In this document: one piece after another, positions 1 through 8,454 of the stretch
Position numbering within the stretch: the stretch's first letter is position 1
How the letters are laid out: each line of letters begins with the position of its first letter
Source: Lamprocystis purpurea DSM 4197
GTDB taxonomy: Bacteria; Pseudomonadota; Gammaproteobacteria; Chromatiales; Chromatiaceae
Length of the DNA stretch: 64,000 nt
Reading direction: 5' to 3'
Assembly: GCF_000379525.1 (NCBI RefSeq)
Contig: NZ_KB902408.1
Coordinates: 1 to 64,000, forward strand
Notes under the pieces: generated by a model
Told to the model about the DNA's origin: nothing
Databases searched by the model: none
What the model saw: only the letters and a program-made list of their open reading frames with translations
Made by a program: the position numbers and the translations under genes

Positions 1-873
1 CTGGTCTTCACCCTGCCCGACACCCTCAACGGCTGGGTCGAGGTCCACCCCGAGGTGATCTACGACCTGCTGTTCGAGACCGTGTGGGCGACCTTATCCA
101 CCTTCGGCGCGGACCCCAAGCGGCTGAACGGGCAGTTGGGAATGACCGCCATGCTGCACACCTGGGGCCAGACCCTGACGCGCCATGTCCACCTGCACTG
201 CCTGGTGCCGGGCGGAGCCTTCGGGGCTGACGGCACCTGGCATCCGGCCAAGAGCACCTACCTGTTCCCGGTGCGGGCGCTGTCGCGCCACTTCCGTGGG
301 GGATTGGTGAGCCGACTGCGCCGGGCGGGCAAGGAGGGGCGACTGGCGCGGATCACACCGCACGAGGTCGACCGGGTCCTCAACGCCCTCATGCAACCCG
401 AGTGGGTGGTCTATTCCAAACCCTGTCTGGCCCGCACCGAGACGGTGATCGATTATCTTGGCCGCTACAGCCATCGCATCGCCCTGTCCGACCGTCGGCT
501 ACTGGGCTTCGATGAAGACGACGCCACGGTGGACGTGCGCTACAAGGACTACCGTGACGACAATCGCAACAAGGTGATGACCTTGAGCGGGGAGGAACTC
601 ATCCGCCGCTTCCTGCTGCATGTCCTCCCAAAAGGGTTCATGCGCGTACGGCATTTCGGCTTCCTGGCCAACCGCTGCCGGGTGCGCTGTCTGGCGCTGA
701 TCCGCACGGCACTCGCCGCCCCGGCACCGGAACCTGCCGCAGCACCGGCGGTCAGCGCACCCTTTGACGGCTATCCGTGTCCCACCTGCCGTACCGGACG
801 GCTGCATGTGACCCTGCGCCTGGCCCCACAGCGGCGTGGGTCGGGGGTGATGAACGTGCCTGCCCCAGCCTAA
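1..873 (+). CDS. IS91-family transposase, 5' end cut by window edge
   Basis: Partial transposase of the IS91 (HUH, rolling-circle) type. The frame is open from base 1, reading LVFTLPDTLNGW before the first possible start, so the N-terminus lies outside the window. Visible features are an HVHLHCL metal-binding HUH motif, a YLGRYSHRIAL segment containing the tyrosines expected of the catalytic region, and a C-terminal CPTC zinc-ligand pair. Such enzymes nick and transfer one strand in rolling-circle transposition. The stop is TAA at 871-873. Family assignment is from motif recognition and is firm; whether the element is complete cannot be judged. The next genes downstream have much lower GC, consistent with this being the edge of accessory DNA. 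Confidence 0.85.
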   Translation: MVFTLPDTLNGWVEVHPEVIYDLLFETVWATLSTFGADPKRLNGQLGMTAMLHTWGQTLTRHVHLHCLVPGGAFGADGTWHPAKSTYLFPVRALSRHFRGGLVSRLRRAGKEGRLARITPHEVDRVLNALMQPEWVVYSKPCLARTETVIDYLGRYSHRIALSDRRLLGFDEDDATVDVRYKDYRDDNRNKVMTLSGEELIRRFLLHVLPKGFMRVRHFGFLANRCRVRCLALIRTALAAPAPEPAAAPAVSAPFDGYPCPTCRTGRLHVTLRLAPQRRGSGVMNVPAPA

Positions 874-1150
874 GCACTACGGCGCATCCGTCACGCTGGA
901 CAGGCCGCGCGCGGCCTGCGCTCGCGCTCGCCCCCACGCTGGAAAATGGTCTACAATCGTCCCAACATCGCCCTCGCGTCAGCCCCGCGGCCCCCCTCGG
1001 ATGCCCGCTTTGCGCCGCTCCGACCGTTGCCCACATGCTGAAAGACCGCCCGGCACCGGCCGGCGACCCTGGGCTCGGGGATACAATTCCCTATATATAA
1101 AGAACGCCGCACCCGTAGCGGGCACCGTGCCAGGATCGGATTAGTCCAAC

Positions 1151-1228
1151 AAACGTTTATCCGTCGTGCGCGCCAGGCGCCGTGCCACGACCGGAGATCA
1201 GTGCGGCGCGCACGACGGATAAACGCTT
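1151..1228. repeat. 24-bp inverted repeat downstream of the IS91-type gene
   Basis: Arms at 1151-1174 (AAACGTTTATCCG...GCGCC) and 1205-1228 (GGCGCG...AAACGCTT) match at 23 of 24 positions around a 30-nt loop, giving a strong hairpin. It lies between the IS91-type transposase and the low-GC gene at 1299. It may be the end of the IS element, a terminator-like structure or a recombination site. Nothing else is seen in the 874-1298 gap. Confidence 0.6.
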
Positions 1229-1298
1229 AGTCGTTATCTTGAGTATTTGCATCCTAATCCAATGTCGAACACGTTAGTCGAAAAAGGAACCGTGGCAA

Positions 1299-2054
1299 GT
1301 GCCTATCAATAGACCATATCGAAGAAACTGCCGCCAGTTTGTTGATGGAAGCTACACCGAAGGCGGACGATCGGAGTACATGATTCACCCAAAATATGCA
1401 ACAGCACCAGAACACTATGTTCGTGCTTTTCTAATCCTTCAAAAAGATCTACAAGAGCTATTTGATTTTATTGAACCTGCGGATAACAACCTTTCGTGCT
1501 ATTCCTACAGAATACATTCCCTTCTGATTCGGACTTGTATTGAAGTAGAGGCAAACTGCAAGGCTATCCTCCAGGAGAACGGTTATGCTAGAGCTGGCGA
1601 TTGGAACATGGGAGACTATAAAAAGATTGATAAAACACACTTCCTGTCGGCATACGCAGTGAAAGTACCCACTTGGAGCGGATCAAGAGAAATGTGGGTT
1701 CCATTTGCGGCTTGGGCAAATCACGGCTCGTTACCTTGGTATAAAGCATACAACGCTACCAAGCACGACCGTCATACAGAATTTCCTAATGCCACTTTCG
1801 AGCGCTTAATAGAAGCGATTTGTGGTCTACTTGTTCTTCTGTCTGCACAGTTTGAAACAAACGATTTTTCTCCGGGACCTACACTTATTGCTTTAGATTG
1901 GCCGGCCGATGGGATGAAAAGCGGTATTGGCAGTTTTTTCCGGGTCCGTTTCCCCCAAAACTGGTCAATGGCGCTACGGTACGATTTTGATTGGCAGAAT
2001 TTACGCGGTGAGGAAGACCCATTTCAAAACGTCGATTATGAGAATATCGCCTAA
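1299..2054 (+). CDS. hypothetical protein in low-GC cassette-like segment
   Basis: Unrecognised 251-residue soluble protein. The segment is visibly poorer in GC than the rest of the window and uses A/T-ending codons, indicating recent transfer. The motif YNATKHDRHTEF near the middle (N..KH.R) faintly resembles conserved N/H/R motifs of HEPN-type proteins, but I would not assign it. Start choice: the GTG at 1299 follows an AGGA at 1285-1288; an ATG at 1380 preceded by GGAG is an alternative that would begin MIHPKYATAP. The TAA stop at 2052-2054 lies inside the sequence GCCTAAC, which matches the integron attC core RYYYAAC, so the gene could be a captured cassette. Real gene likely; function unknown. 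Confidence 0.6.
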   Translation: MPINRPYRRNCRQFVDGSYTEGGRSEYMIHPKYATAPEHYVRAFLILQKDLQELFDFIEPADNNLSCYSYRIHSLLIRTCIEVEANCKAILQENGYARAGDWNMGDYKKIDKTHFLSAYAVKVPTWSGSREMWVPFAAWANHGSLPWYKAYNATKHDRHTEFPNATFERLIEAICGLLVLLSAQFETNDFSPGPTLIALDWPADGMKSGIGSFFRVRFPQNWSMALRYDFDWQNLRGEEDPFQNVDYENIA

Positions 2055-2248
2055 CAAATTGATATCAAGAAGAAAAGTTTTCAGACTTCTGCCAGTAGTT
2101 GTCTAATAAAGGGGGATGGTGTCAGGTCTCGCTTTGTAGCATTCCGGAGAGTTCTGAGTTCCAGGGGCAGTTTACTTATCTCCCCGCTGGCTACAGATAC
2201 CGAATTGAGTAAACTGTCCCCGGAATTCGTCCCCGGAATTCGTTAGGC
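2049..2248 (+). other. possible degenerate attC (integron cassette) site, interrupted by a repeat
   Basis: GCCTAAC at 2049-2055 and GTTAGGC at 2242-2248 match the two outer core sites of attC (RYYYAAC and GTTRRRY). They extend into imperfect inverted arms (GCCTAACAAATT and AATTCGTTAGGC). The 200-bp distance is longer than usual for attC because a copy of the 120-bp repeat at 2111-2230 lies inside. No integron integrase is visible in the window. Tentative. Confidence 0.3.
2111..2230 (+). repeat. 120-bp direct repeat, copy 1
   Basis: About 85 percent identical by eye to 2938-3057. It begins GGGGGATGG, contains CTCGCTTTGTAGCATTCC, and ends with an inverted pair GGGGCAGTTTACT and AGTAAACTGTCCCC that can fold into a hairpin. 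The two copies flank the PIN/partner gene pair in direct orientation. Confidence 0.75.
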
Positions 2249-2290
2249 GTCACGTCTCCATAGCTAATTTGCGAAACAATGGGTTGTTTG

Positions 2291-2734
2291 ATGCGAATAT
2301 ATTTGGATGTATGCGCTTTTAATCGGCCGTTCGATGATCAGAAGCACATCCGCGTACGCCTCGAGGCCGAAGCAAAATTGTATGTTCAAGGAAAGATTAA
2401 GGCGGGCGAAGTTGAGTTGGTGTGGTCATATATGCTTGATCTTGAAAATGATCAAAATCCATTTAAGGAAAAGAGGTTAGCGATTGAAGAGTGGCGTAAA
2501 TACTCGATCACTTACATTGATGAGTCAGACGAAATTATAGACAAGGCAAATGAGTTGGTAAGAATAGGAGTAAAGCCGAAAGATGCATTGCATGTTGCAT
2601 CAGCAATCGCAGGTGAAGCAGGTTATTTTATGACAACTGATGATAAGTTAGTCAAGAAAATGGCAACCGAGTCACAAATTGTAGCAATCAATCCCGTAGG
2701 TTTAGCAGCAATCATTGATGAACGCACTAACTGA
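2291..2734 (+). CDS. PIN-domain protein (VapC-like toxin candidate)
   Basis: PIN-fold ribonuclease-like protein of 147 residues. It opens MRIYLDVCAFNRPFDD, the typical first beta strand with its metal-binding aspartate, and later has KDALHVASA and FMTTDDKLVKK, the positions of the other PIN acidic residues. VapC-type PIN proteins cleave RNA and are held inactive by a partner antitoxin. I chose the ATG at 2291 rather than the upstream start at 2279 because the PIN strand begins there. The last codons overlap the next gene at 2718. Low GC compared with the region. The order toxin then small partner differs from the usual antitoxin-first layout. Confidence 0.75.
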   Translation: MRIYLDVCAFNRPFDDQKHIRVRLEAEAKLYVQGKIKAGEVELVWSYMLDLENDQNPFKEKRLAIEEWRKYSITYIDESDEIIDKANELVRIGVKPKDALHVASAIAGEAGYFMTTDDKLVKKMATESQIVAINPVGLAAIIDERTN

Positions 2735-2936
2735 TACAGAGATTAGGGTCCAGGGAGTCAAAGCGCTGATTGATGCGCTAGGCGAGGTCATGGCTGAGAA
2801 ATTCATTGCCCTGCTAAGTAGAGAACCGTTTGATTACACGGAGTGGCAGCGCGATTTGTGGCCTCAGATGAGCGTTGAAGAACTTAGCAAGTTAGCAATG
2901 GCAAGGCGCGGTCAGGCTAAGATCTCTGGCAGTTAA
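2718..2936 (+). CDS. small partner protein of the PIN gene (antitoxin candidate)
   Basis: A 72-residue acidic protein starting MNALTDTEIRVQGVKAL, with FIALLSREPFDYTEWQRDLW in the middle. From memory this short protein type is repeatedly found beside MRIYLD-type PIN genes, which supports a toxin-antitoxin pairing, but no DNA-binding domain is obvious. Its ATG lies inside the PIN gene (17-nt overlap), so the two are translationally coupled. The pair sits between two direct copies of a 120-bp repeat. Confidence 0.6.
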   Translation: MNALTDTEIRVQGVKALIDALGEVMAEKFIALLSREPFDYTEWQRDLWPQMSVEELSKLAMARRGQAKISGS

Positions 2937-2937
2937 C

Positions 2938-3057
2938 GGGGGATGGGATCACGTCTCGCTTTGTAGCATTCCGGAGAGTTCCGAGATCCAGGGGCAGTTT
3001 ACTCATCTCTTGGCTGGCTAAGGCGCCTGAATTGAGTAAACTTTCCCCCAGAACTCG
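2938..3057 (+). repeat. 120-bp direct repeat, copy 2
   Basis: Second copy of the element at 2111-2230, same orientation, again ending with the inverted pair GGGGCAGTTTACTC and GAGTAAACTTTCCCC. It begins directly after the stop of the antitoxin candidate. Confidence 0.75.
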
Positions 3058-3137
3058 CCGCCGCTGCATTCCGCCGGGCGTGGTGCTGCCGGACCGCGCC
3101 CCTTGTCGCCTCGGCGACGGCTGCCTACATTGCCACC

Positions 3138-4109
3138 ATGCGCCATCCCATCGATCCCAAGGTTGACTGCGTCTTTAAGGCCCTGCTGGGGGCAGAGTCC
3201 AATCGTGACTTGCTGATCCATTTCCTCAACGCCATCCTCGGTGCGGAGCTGCCCCGGCCCATTACCGCGGTGGAGATCCAGAATCCCTATAACGAAAAAG
3301 AATTTCTCGACGACAAGCTCACCGTGGTCGACGTCAAGGCCCGCGACGCAACCGGGCAGTTGTATCAGGTCGAGATCCAACTCCTCAATCACCGCGACCT
3401 GCCGGCGCGCATCCTCTACGGTTGGGCCGACCTTTATAGCGCGCAGATCAAGGCGGGCGAGAGCTACCGCAAGCTGCGCCCCACCTATGCGATCTGGCTG
3501 TTGGGTCAGACGCTGTTGCCGGATGCCCCGGAGTATGCCCATGAGTTCCGGTTGCGCGACCTGCACGGTCGCGTCTTTCTGGACCACGGCGGTATCTGGC
3601 TGCTGGAACTGAGCAAATTCGCCGCCGACGCGGTCGAAACCGAGCAGCAGCGCTGGCTGAAGTTCTTTAACGAGGCGGAGTGTCTGGATGAGGACGCCCT
3701 GCCGGCCTGGATGCAGACCCAAGAGATGAGGCGAGCCATGAACACCCTGAAGGCTTTCTCCGAGAAAGAGCACGCCTACCATGCCTACCAGGCGCGGCAG
3801 GATTATCTGCGCGAACAGCAGAGCATCCAACTCGAGTTCGACGATCTACGTGCGGAGGTCGAGCAGGCGCGGGCGGACGCTGAGCACGAGCGAGCGGCGA
3901 AGGAGCAGGAGTGCGCGGCTAAGGAGCGAGCGCAGGCGGATGCGGAGCAGGAGCGGGCGGAAAAAGCACAGGAGCGAGCGGCCAAGGAGCAAGAGCGGGC
4001 GGCCAAAGAGCAGGAGCGGGCCGCCAAGGACGAAGCGTTGGCCGAGATCGAGCGGCTGAAGCGCTTGCTCGCCGACCAGCCGGAACCGTCCGACCCCGAG
4101 ACGCGGTAG
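3138..4109 (+). CDS. Rpn/PD-(D/E)XK nuclease family protein with repetitive coiled-coil tail
   Basis: Recombination-promoting nuclease (Rpn, formerly transposase-like YhgA) family, 323 residues. The N-terminal half begins MRHPIDPKVDCVFKALLG, the family hallmark. LTVVDVKARD and QVEIQ supply the D and E-x-Q of the PD-(D/E)XK nuclease core near residues 60-85. Residues about 220-310 form a highly charged coiled coil with repeats of the type ERAAKEQ, encoded by near-identical tandem DNA, likely to vary in copy number. These proteins cleave DNA and are linked to horizontal gene transfer. It stands alone between the repeats and hicAB. Confidence 0.85.
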   Translation: MRHPIDPKVDCVFKALLGAESNRDLLIHFLNAILGAELPRPITAVEIQNPYNEKEFLDDKLTVVDVKARDATGQLYQVEIQLLNHRDLPARILYGWADLYSAQIKAGESYRKLRPTYAIWLLGQTLLPDAPEYAHEFRLRDLHGRVFLDHGGIWLLELSKFAADAVETEQQRWLKFFNEAECLDEDALPAWMQTQEMRRAMNTLKAFSEKEHAYHAYQARQDYLREQQSIQLEFDDLRAEVEQARADAEHERAAKEQECAAKERAQADAEQERAEKAQERAAKEQERAAKEQERAAKDEALAEIERLKRLLADQPEPSDPETR

Positions 4110-4279
4110 TGATCGTGGCCCGTCGTCAATTCCTAGTTCCGCAGAAAGCCCGGTCGCCTCAATAGCGAGGCGCGCCACGATCGTTTTCTCCGGTCTGCAA
4201 GTTTTGAGTAGGCGCGCCCGCTTTAGGCGGATCGTTATTCTCCTGGCCCCTTATTCTCCTTTCTCGCTATGCGGTAAGA

Positions 4280-4465
4280 ATGAAAGTCAAAGACCTCATT
4301 GCCCGAATCGAGGCTGACGGCTGGGTACAGGTTCGCCAGAAAGGTAGCCATCGTCAGTTTCATCATCCAAAGAAATCGGGAACCGTCACGATTTCCGGCA
4401 AGTCAAGTGTTGATGTCCCACCCGGTACACTGAACAACGTATTGAAACAGGCCGGGATCAAGTGA
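4280..4465 (+). CDS. hicA: HicA mRNA interferase toxin
   Basis: A 61-residue HicA. It reads MKVKDLIARIEADGW, then GSHRQFHHP with the catalytic histidine in the dsRBD-like fold, then VPPGTLNNVLKQAGI at the end, all typical. HicA degrades mRNA and is neutralised by HicB. The gene precedes hicB by 9 nt, the normal toxin-first order of this family. The 170-bp upstream gap holds a small inverted repeat (GATCGTGGC and GCCACGATC near 4110-4180) that might be part of the promoter region. Confidence 0.92.
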   Translation: MKVKDLIARIEADGWVQVRQKGSHRQFHHPKKSGTVTISGKSSVDVPPGTLNNVLKQAGIK

Positions 4466-4474
4466 GGCGCTTAC

Positions 4475-4687
4475 ATGCGTTACATGGTTGTCATTGAAAG
4501 GGGTGGCAGTAGTTTCGGGGCATACGTCCCTGATCTTCCTGGCTGTATCGCGGCGGGGGAAACAGCGGAAGAGGTACTTCTGCTGATTCACGAAGCCATC
4601 GAGTTTCATCTTGAAGGCATCAAAGAAGAAGGCGCGCCAGTGCCCCAGCCACTTTCTTACAGCGAATTTATCGAAGTTGAAGCCTAA
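4475..4687 (+). CDS. hicB: HicB antitoxin (short form)
   Basis: A 70-residue protein with the HicB partial RNase-H-like fold: a beta strand MRYMVVIERG, then FGAYVPDLPGCIAAGET and the helix EEVLLLIHEAIEFHLEGI. This short HicB lacks an added C-terminal DNA-binding domain, so autoregulation would need another route. It binds and blocks HicA. It lies 9 nt after hicA in one operon. Confidence 0.92.
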   Translation: MRYMVVIERGGSSFGAYVPDLPGCIAAGETAEEVLLLIHEAIEFHLEGIKEEGAPVPQPLSYSEFIEVEA

Positions 4688-4732
4688 CCTTGGGCTCAAA
4701 AGCGAGCGAGCGCCACGGGCGTCGTGCTAATT

Positions 4733-4800
4733 CGAGGAACCGGATGCGGGAAAGCTGCACGTCCGGGATTGCGCTGGGGGCGCCGGGCAACCGGCGTTCC
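4733..4800 (+). other. possible group II intron RNA-domain relic
   Basis: The stretch around 4733-4780 (GAGGAACCGGATGCGGGAAA then GCTGCACGTCCGGG) folds as CCGGATGC...GCACGTCCGG. It resembles the conserved stem found in bacterial group II introns next to the reverse transcriptase gene. No reverse transcriptase or domain V is visible, so at most this is a fragment. Confidence 0.3.
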
Positions 4801-4890
4801 TACGGCGGAGGCGCCTTGGCTTCACGGCTCCGTGGAGGCAGGCGTACCCATTTGGTTTTAGGTTCAAGCGCCCGAAGATCGGCTTCCAAG

Positions 4891-5323
4891 ATGCACACTC
4901 TGGATTTCAGTTCCTGGGAGGCGGTGATTACGACATTGCTCGGGTTGGTAGTCGTTACCGTCATGATGGTGGGTATCCGCCTGCTGGTCATGGAGACGGT
5001 GCAGCAGCGCCGTAATCGCGAGAACCGTCAGAACCGACGAATTGGTGGTCTCGCTGCGTGACTTCATTCGCAAGGTGCTTGACCTGGAGCCCGTGCCAAC
5101 GCAGTTGGCGATCCCGAAGCAGGGGCCGACTCGCCCCGGTGGCGGAAAGGGCAAGGGGGACACAGGGGGTGGTGACCGGGCCGGCACGAAGCAGGACGGC
5201 AAGGGGGGCGGTGGCGGTGGCGCCGCCGGGGGAGGACTGGGCCTGGGACTGGGTGGCGGCCTGGCGCAGGACGCGGAGGGCGATCCAGGGCGCGAGGCCG
5301 AGTCGAGTCCCTGGCGTGGGTAA
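4891..5323 (+). pseudogene. broken membrane/Gly-rich protein gene with internal deletion and frame change
   Basis: Two pieces in different frames. The first (4891-5061) starts MHTLDFSSWEAVITTLLG, has one hydrophobic segment (VVVTVMMVGIRLLVM) and ends in an Arg/Gln-rich stretch. The second frame, read from about 5030, gives ELVVSLRDFIRKVLDLEP followed by a Gly/Lys-rich tail to the stop at 5323. I recall a gammaproteobacterial family in which exactly these N- and C-terminal pieces are joined by about 100 further residues. The natural reading is a deletion of the middle that also shifted the frame. Function of the intact family is unknown to me. Confidence 0.45.
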
Positions 5324-5354
5324 CATGATCGCCCCATGCCCAGCGGGCGTCTGA

Positions 5355-6596
5355 TCACCGCACCCCAAGCCACAGGCTGACCGCGGCCACCGCGAGGGTG
5401 CACAGGGTTACCGGCACGCCGATGCGCGCATGGCGCCGCCAATCGATCGGGATGCCGCGCCGCTGCGCGGCCTGGACCACGATGATGTTGGCGATGCTGC
5501 CGACGATGAACAGATTGCCGGCCAGGGTGCTGGAGAGCGCCAGCAGGGTGCCGCCCAACGGGTGGGTGGCGGTCGGCAGCAGCAGCATGACGGCCGGGAC
5601 GTTGGAGACCAGATTGCTCAGCAGAAAGCCGGCGGCGAACAACGGCGCCGGGTCCCGCAGGTCGATGCCGACGGCGGCGAGTTCAGTCACCGCCTGTGCC
5701 GGGAGACCGGTCGCCTGAAGCGCATGGTTGACGACGAACAGCCCCATGAAGAGCACCAGGAGTTCCCAGTCGACCAGCCCGAGCATACGCCGGGAGTGCA
5801 GCTGCCGGCTGGTCAAGAGGAATCCGGCTCCGGCGAGCGCCAGCAGGTCGCGCGGCCAGGGCACGAACAGGAAGGCGGCGAACAAGAGCGCGGCGACCGC
5901 CAGCCCTTTGGCACTCTGCCAAGGGTCGAGCCGTCGGCCGGGCTCGGCCTGCGGCTCCGTGGCGGCAACGGCCGTGAGCAGTCCGTCGGGCAGTGCCCAG
6001 CGCCCGCGGGTGAGAACCAGGATCAGGCCCCAGGTGACGGCTAACCCCAGGCCGGTCGGCAGGGCGGCTTGGGCGAGATAGTCGGCGAATGACAGGTGCA
6101 GTGTTTCCCCGATCAGCATGTTCTGGGGGTTGCCGATCAGCGTCGCCGCCGAGCCGATGTTGGCGGCACAGGCGAGCGCCAGCAGGAAGGGTACCGGGTC
6201 CAGTCGCCGCGCGAGACAGAGTTCCGCCAATACCGGGGCCATGGCCAGGCACACGATGTCGTTGCTGAAGACGGCCGAAAGTCCGCCTGCCACCGCGATC
6301 AGTGCGCCGAGAAGCAGCGGCGGCTGCACCGGCAAAGCGCCCAGGCGCCGCGTCGCCCAGTCATAGAAGCCGCCCAGCCGCAGTTGGGCGGACACCACCA
6401 TGAACGAGAACAACAACGCCAGCGTCGGCGTGTGGATCGCCGCGCGCGCCGCCTCCTCGGTCACCGCCCCGCTCGCCACCAGGACGATGGCCCCGAGCAA
6501 CGCGACCCCGGTCCGATCGAGCTTCAGGAATGGCAGTCCGCCCAGGATCATCCCGAGATAGACCAGCAGGAACACGGTGAGGACAAGGGGAGTCAT
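5355..6596 (-). CDS. SLC13/ArsB-NhaD superfamily ion transporter
   Basis: Integral membrane protein of 413 residues with about ten to twelve hydrophobic segments. Conserved signatures of the ion-transporter superfamily are FSNDIVCLAMAP near residue 110 and GSAATLIGNPQNMLIGE near residue 150, the paired re-entrant loops that bind the anion or sodium. The second half repeats the pattern (LSNLVSNVPAVMLLLP). Substrate cannot be read from the sequence: dicarboxylate, sulfate, arsenite or sodium/proton exchange are all possible. It is transcribed on its own, away from the rnf operon. Confidence 0.8.
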   Translation of the reverse strand: MTPLVLTVFLLVYLGMILGGLPFLKLDRTGVALLGAIVLVASGAVTEEAARAAIHTPTLALLFSFMVVSAQLRLGGFYDWATRRLGALPVQPPLLLGALIAVAGGLSAVFSNDIVCLAMAPVLAELCLARRLDPVPFLLALACAANIGSAATLIGNPQNMLIGETLHLSFADYLAQAALPTGLGLAVTWGLILVLTRGRWALPDGLLTAVAATEPQAEPGRRLDPWQSAKGLAVAALLFAAFLFVPWPRDLLALAGAGFLLTSRQLHSRRMLGLVDWELLVLFMGLFVVNHALQATGLPAQAVTELAAVGIDLRDPAPLFAAGFLLSNLVSNVPAVMLLLPTATHPLGGTLLALSSTLAGNLFIVGSIANIIVVQAAQRRGIPIDWRRHARIGVPVTLCTLAVAAVSLWLGVR

Positions 6597-6668
6597 GACG
6601 CGGCGGTCGGCGATGAAGAAGCGCGGAGTTTACTCCCGCGCTACGCATACCGGACTCGCGGTAGCGAC

Positions 6669-6864
6669 TAAACCGCGCCCAGCACGGTATGCGATGTTGT
6701 TGGATGGGATCGGCACCGGCAGACTCGACGATTGCCGGAACTGGCGCGGTTTACAGTTTCGGAAAAAATAACTCTTAAACCGCGTCGCTACCGAAATTAA
6801 TGAACTCCCCAAGGCCGAACACATCATGGAAATTTCGGATTTTGCGCAGGACGCGGTTTAAGAG
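6669..6864. repeat. two successive inverted repeats with a shared TAAACCGCG core
   Basis: TAAACCGCGCC at 6669-6679 pairs with GGCGCGGTTTA at 6743-6753. CTCTTAAACCGCGTC at 6772-6786 pairs perfectly with GACGCGGTTTAAGAG at 6850-6864. A further GCGCGGTTTAG occurs near 45160. The rest of the 627-bp gap between the transporter and rnfB (6865-7223) holds no gene I can support; it must contain the rnf promoter. Confidence 0.6.
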
Positions 6865-7223
6865 GCGTCGATTGAGATTAATAAGCACTCTCGAATATAA
6901 GCGCACAGTGGATTTTTCGGTTCCGGACTCGGCGCCGTGTGATCGTTGTTGGCGATAAACCATGTAAGAAAAATGGTTGACATTTCGACCATCCATTGAT
7001 CTCTAGGGTTCATCGGGCCGCGACGGATAGCTTCTGCTGATTTCTATACTCACCATTAACGAAAAGGACAATTTTGGTGTTGATAAAACATTACCATCCC
7101 GAGTCATTCAGTTACCGACTTGGCTGACGTTCCCAGCGCCCGGTTATCAGGCCCGTCCCGCGGGTCGGCGCAGGTGACGTAGCGTCCGGCGGTTCACCGT
7201 GATCGGGTCATACTCAAGCCTCT

Positions 7224-8105
7224 ATGGAACCCATTCTGATTGAACCTATCCTGACCGCCGTCGGTTTCATGACCGTCCTTGGTCTGACCCTGGCGGGCAT
7301 CCTGGTTGTCGCCAACAAGCGACTCTATGTCTTTGAAGATCCTCGCATCGATCAAGTGGAGGACTTGCTGCCCAGGGCCAACTGCGGGGCCTGCGGCAGT
7401 CCGGGTTGCCGGCAGTTCGCCGAGTCCGTGATCCGCGGCGATGCCGCCCCCGGTGCCTGCACGGTCAACGCCGGGTCCATGAATCAGCTCATCGCCGACT
7501 TCTTGGGTGTCGCCGTGGGTTTTGCAGAGCGGCAGGTCGCGCGTCTCGCCTGTGCCGGCGGCAGCCACGTGGCCTACACCAAGGCGTCCTACCGCGGCGT
7601 CAAGTCCTGCCGGGGCGCGGCCCTGGTGTCGGGTGGCGGCAAAGGCTGCTCCTGGGGTTGTCTGGGGTTTGGCGACTGCATGACGGTCTGTGATTTCGGC
7701 GCCATCAAACTCGATAGCTTCAGTCTGCCGATCGTGGATACACAGAAATGCACGGCCTGCGGCGACTGTGTCGAGGTCTGCCCTAAGAATCTGCTGAGTC
7801 TGCACCCGGTCAGCCATCGCCTCTGGGTCTCCTGTCTCAGTCATGGTGTCGGCGACGTGGCCGAGGCGGACTGCGACGTGGTGTGCACCGCCTGCGGGCG
7901 TTGTGCTCAGGATTCGCCCGAGGGTCTGATCGAAATCAAGGACAATCTGGCGGTGATCGACTACTCGAAGAACGCCCTCGCGTCCCATGTGGCGATCGAA
8001 CGTTGCCCGACGGGAGCGATCGTCTGGCTTGAGGCGGACGGCTCCAAGCTCAAGGGGCGGGATGCGAAGAAGGTCATCCGTAAAGCCGCCTTGCCGACGG
8101 CCTGA
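7224..8105 (+). CDS. rnfB: electron transport complex subunit RnfB (polyferredoxin)
   Basis: 293 residues. An N-terminal membrane anchor at about residues 8-30 is followed by the RnfB cluster NCGACGSPGC (Cys54, 57, 62 and 79). There are then several more Cys groups: CSWGCLGFGDCMTVC, the ferredoxin motif CTACGDCVEVCP, and CTACGRC with a final CPTG. RnfB takes electrons from or gives them to soluble ferredoxin in the Rnf complex, which couples ferredoxin:NAD+ oxidoreduction to ion pumping across the membrane. It is first in the operon. A 349-bp gap and then nifJ, an unusual neighbour, separate it from rnfC. Confidence 0.95.
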   Translation: MEPILIEPILTAVGFMTVLGLTLAGILVVANKRLYVFEDPRIDQVEDLLPRANCGACGSPGCRQFAESVIRGDAAPGACTVNAGSMNQLIADFLGVAVGFAERQVARLACAGGSHVAYTKASYRGVKSCRGAALVSGGGKGCSWGCLGFGDCMTVCDFGAIKLDSFSLPIVDTQKCTACGDCVEVCPKNLLSLHPVSHRLWVSCLSHGVGDVAEADCDVVCTACGRCAQDSPEGLIEIKDNLAVIDYSKNALASHVAIERCPTGAIVWLEADGSKLKGRDAKKVIRKAALPTA

Positions 8106-8454
8106 TCGACGGTCTGTATTGATCAAGTGCCCGGCGATGCCCCCGGCGTCATCCTGTTGGTGTCGTTTGGCGGGCCGAGGTGGATGCGCAACATGATCGG
8201 ATCGGACTGCCGGTCATGCGCCCCCTGTGGGTGCGCCTTTCGAGGAAGCGGCCGGCGTCTGCGCAGACGTTGCCCGTATCCCCCCAGTTTGCTCAATTCG
8301 GATGGTTGCGGCGCCGTTGACAACGCAAGCGCGGTGCTTGCGGCCGGTCGACACGCGACCGCGACAGAGATCCTTGGCGCATTTGGCGCCTTGACTTTTT
8401 TATCAGTTGAAGGCTGGCAATCGATCGCCGACAGCCCACCACACGAGAAGCCCC
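8106..8454 (+). other. 349-bp rnfB-nifJ intergenic region
   Basis: No gene is supported. Near 8374-8402 a short stem GGCGC-atttg-GCGCC is followed by TTGACTTTTTT, which could act as a weak terminator or attenuator between rnfB and nifJ. The stem is only 5 bp, so this is tentative. Confidence 0.3.

Noticed and set aside
3880-4040. Tandem repeats that might be taken for a CRISPR-like array
   Set aside because: They are coding repeats of the Rpn coiled coil; no spacers. No CRISPR array was seen anywhere in the window.
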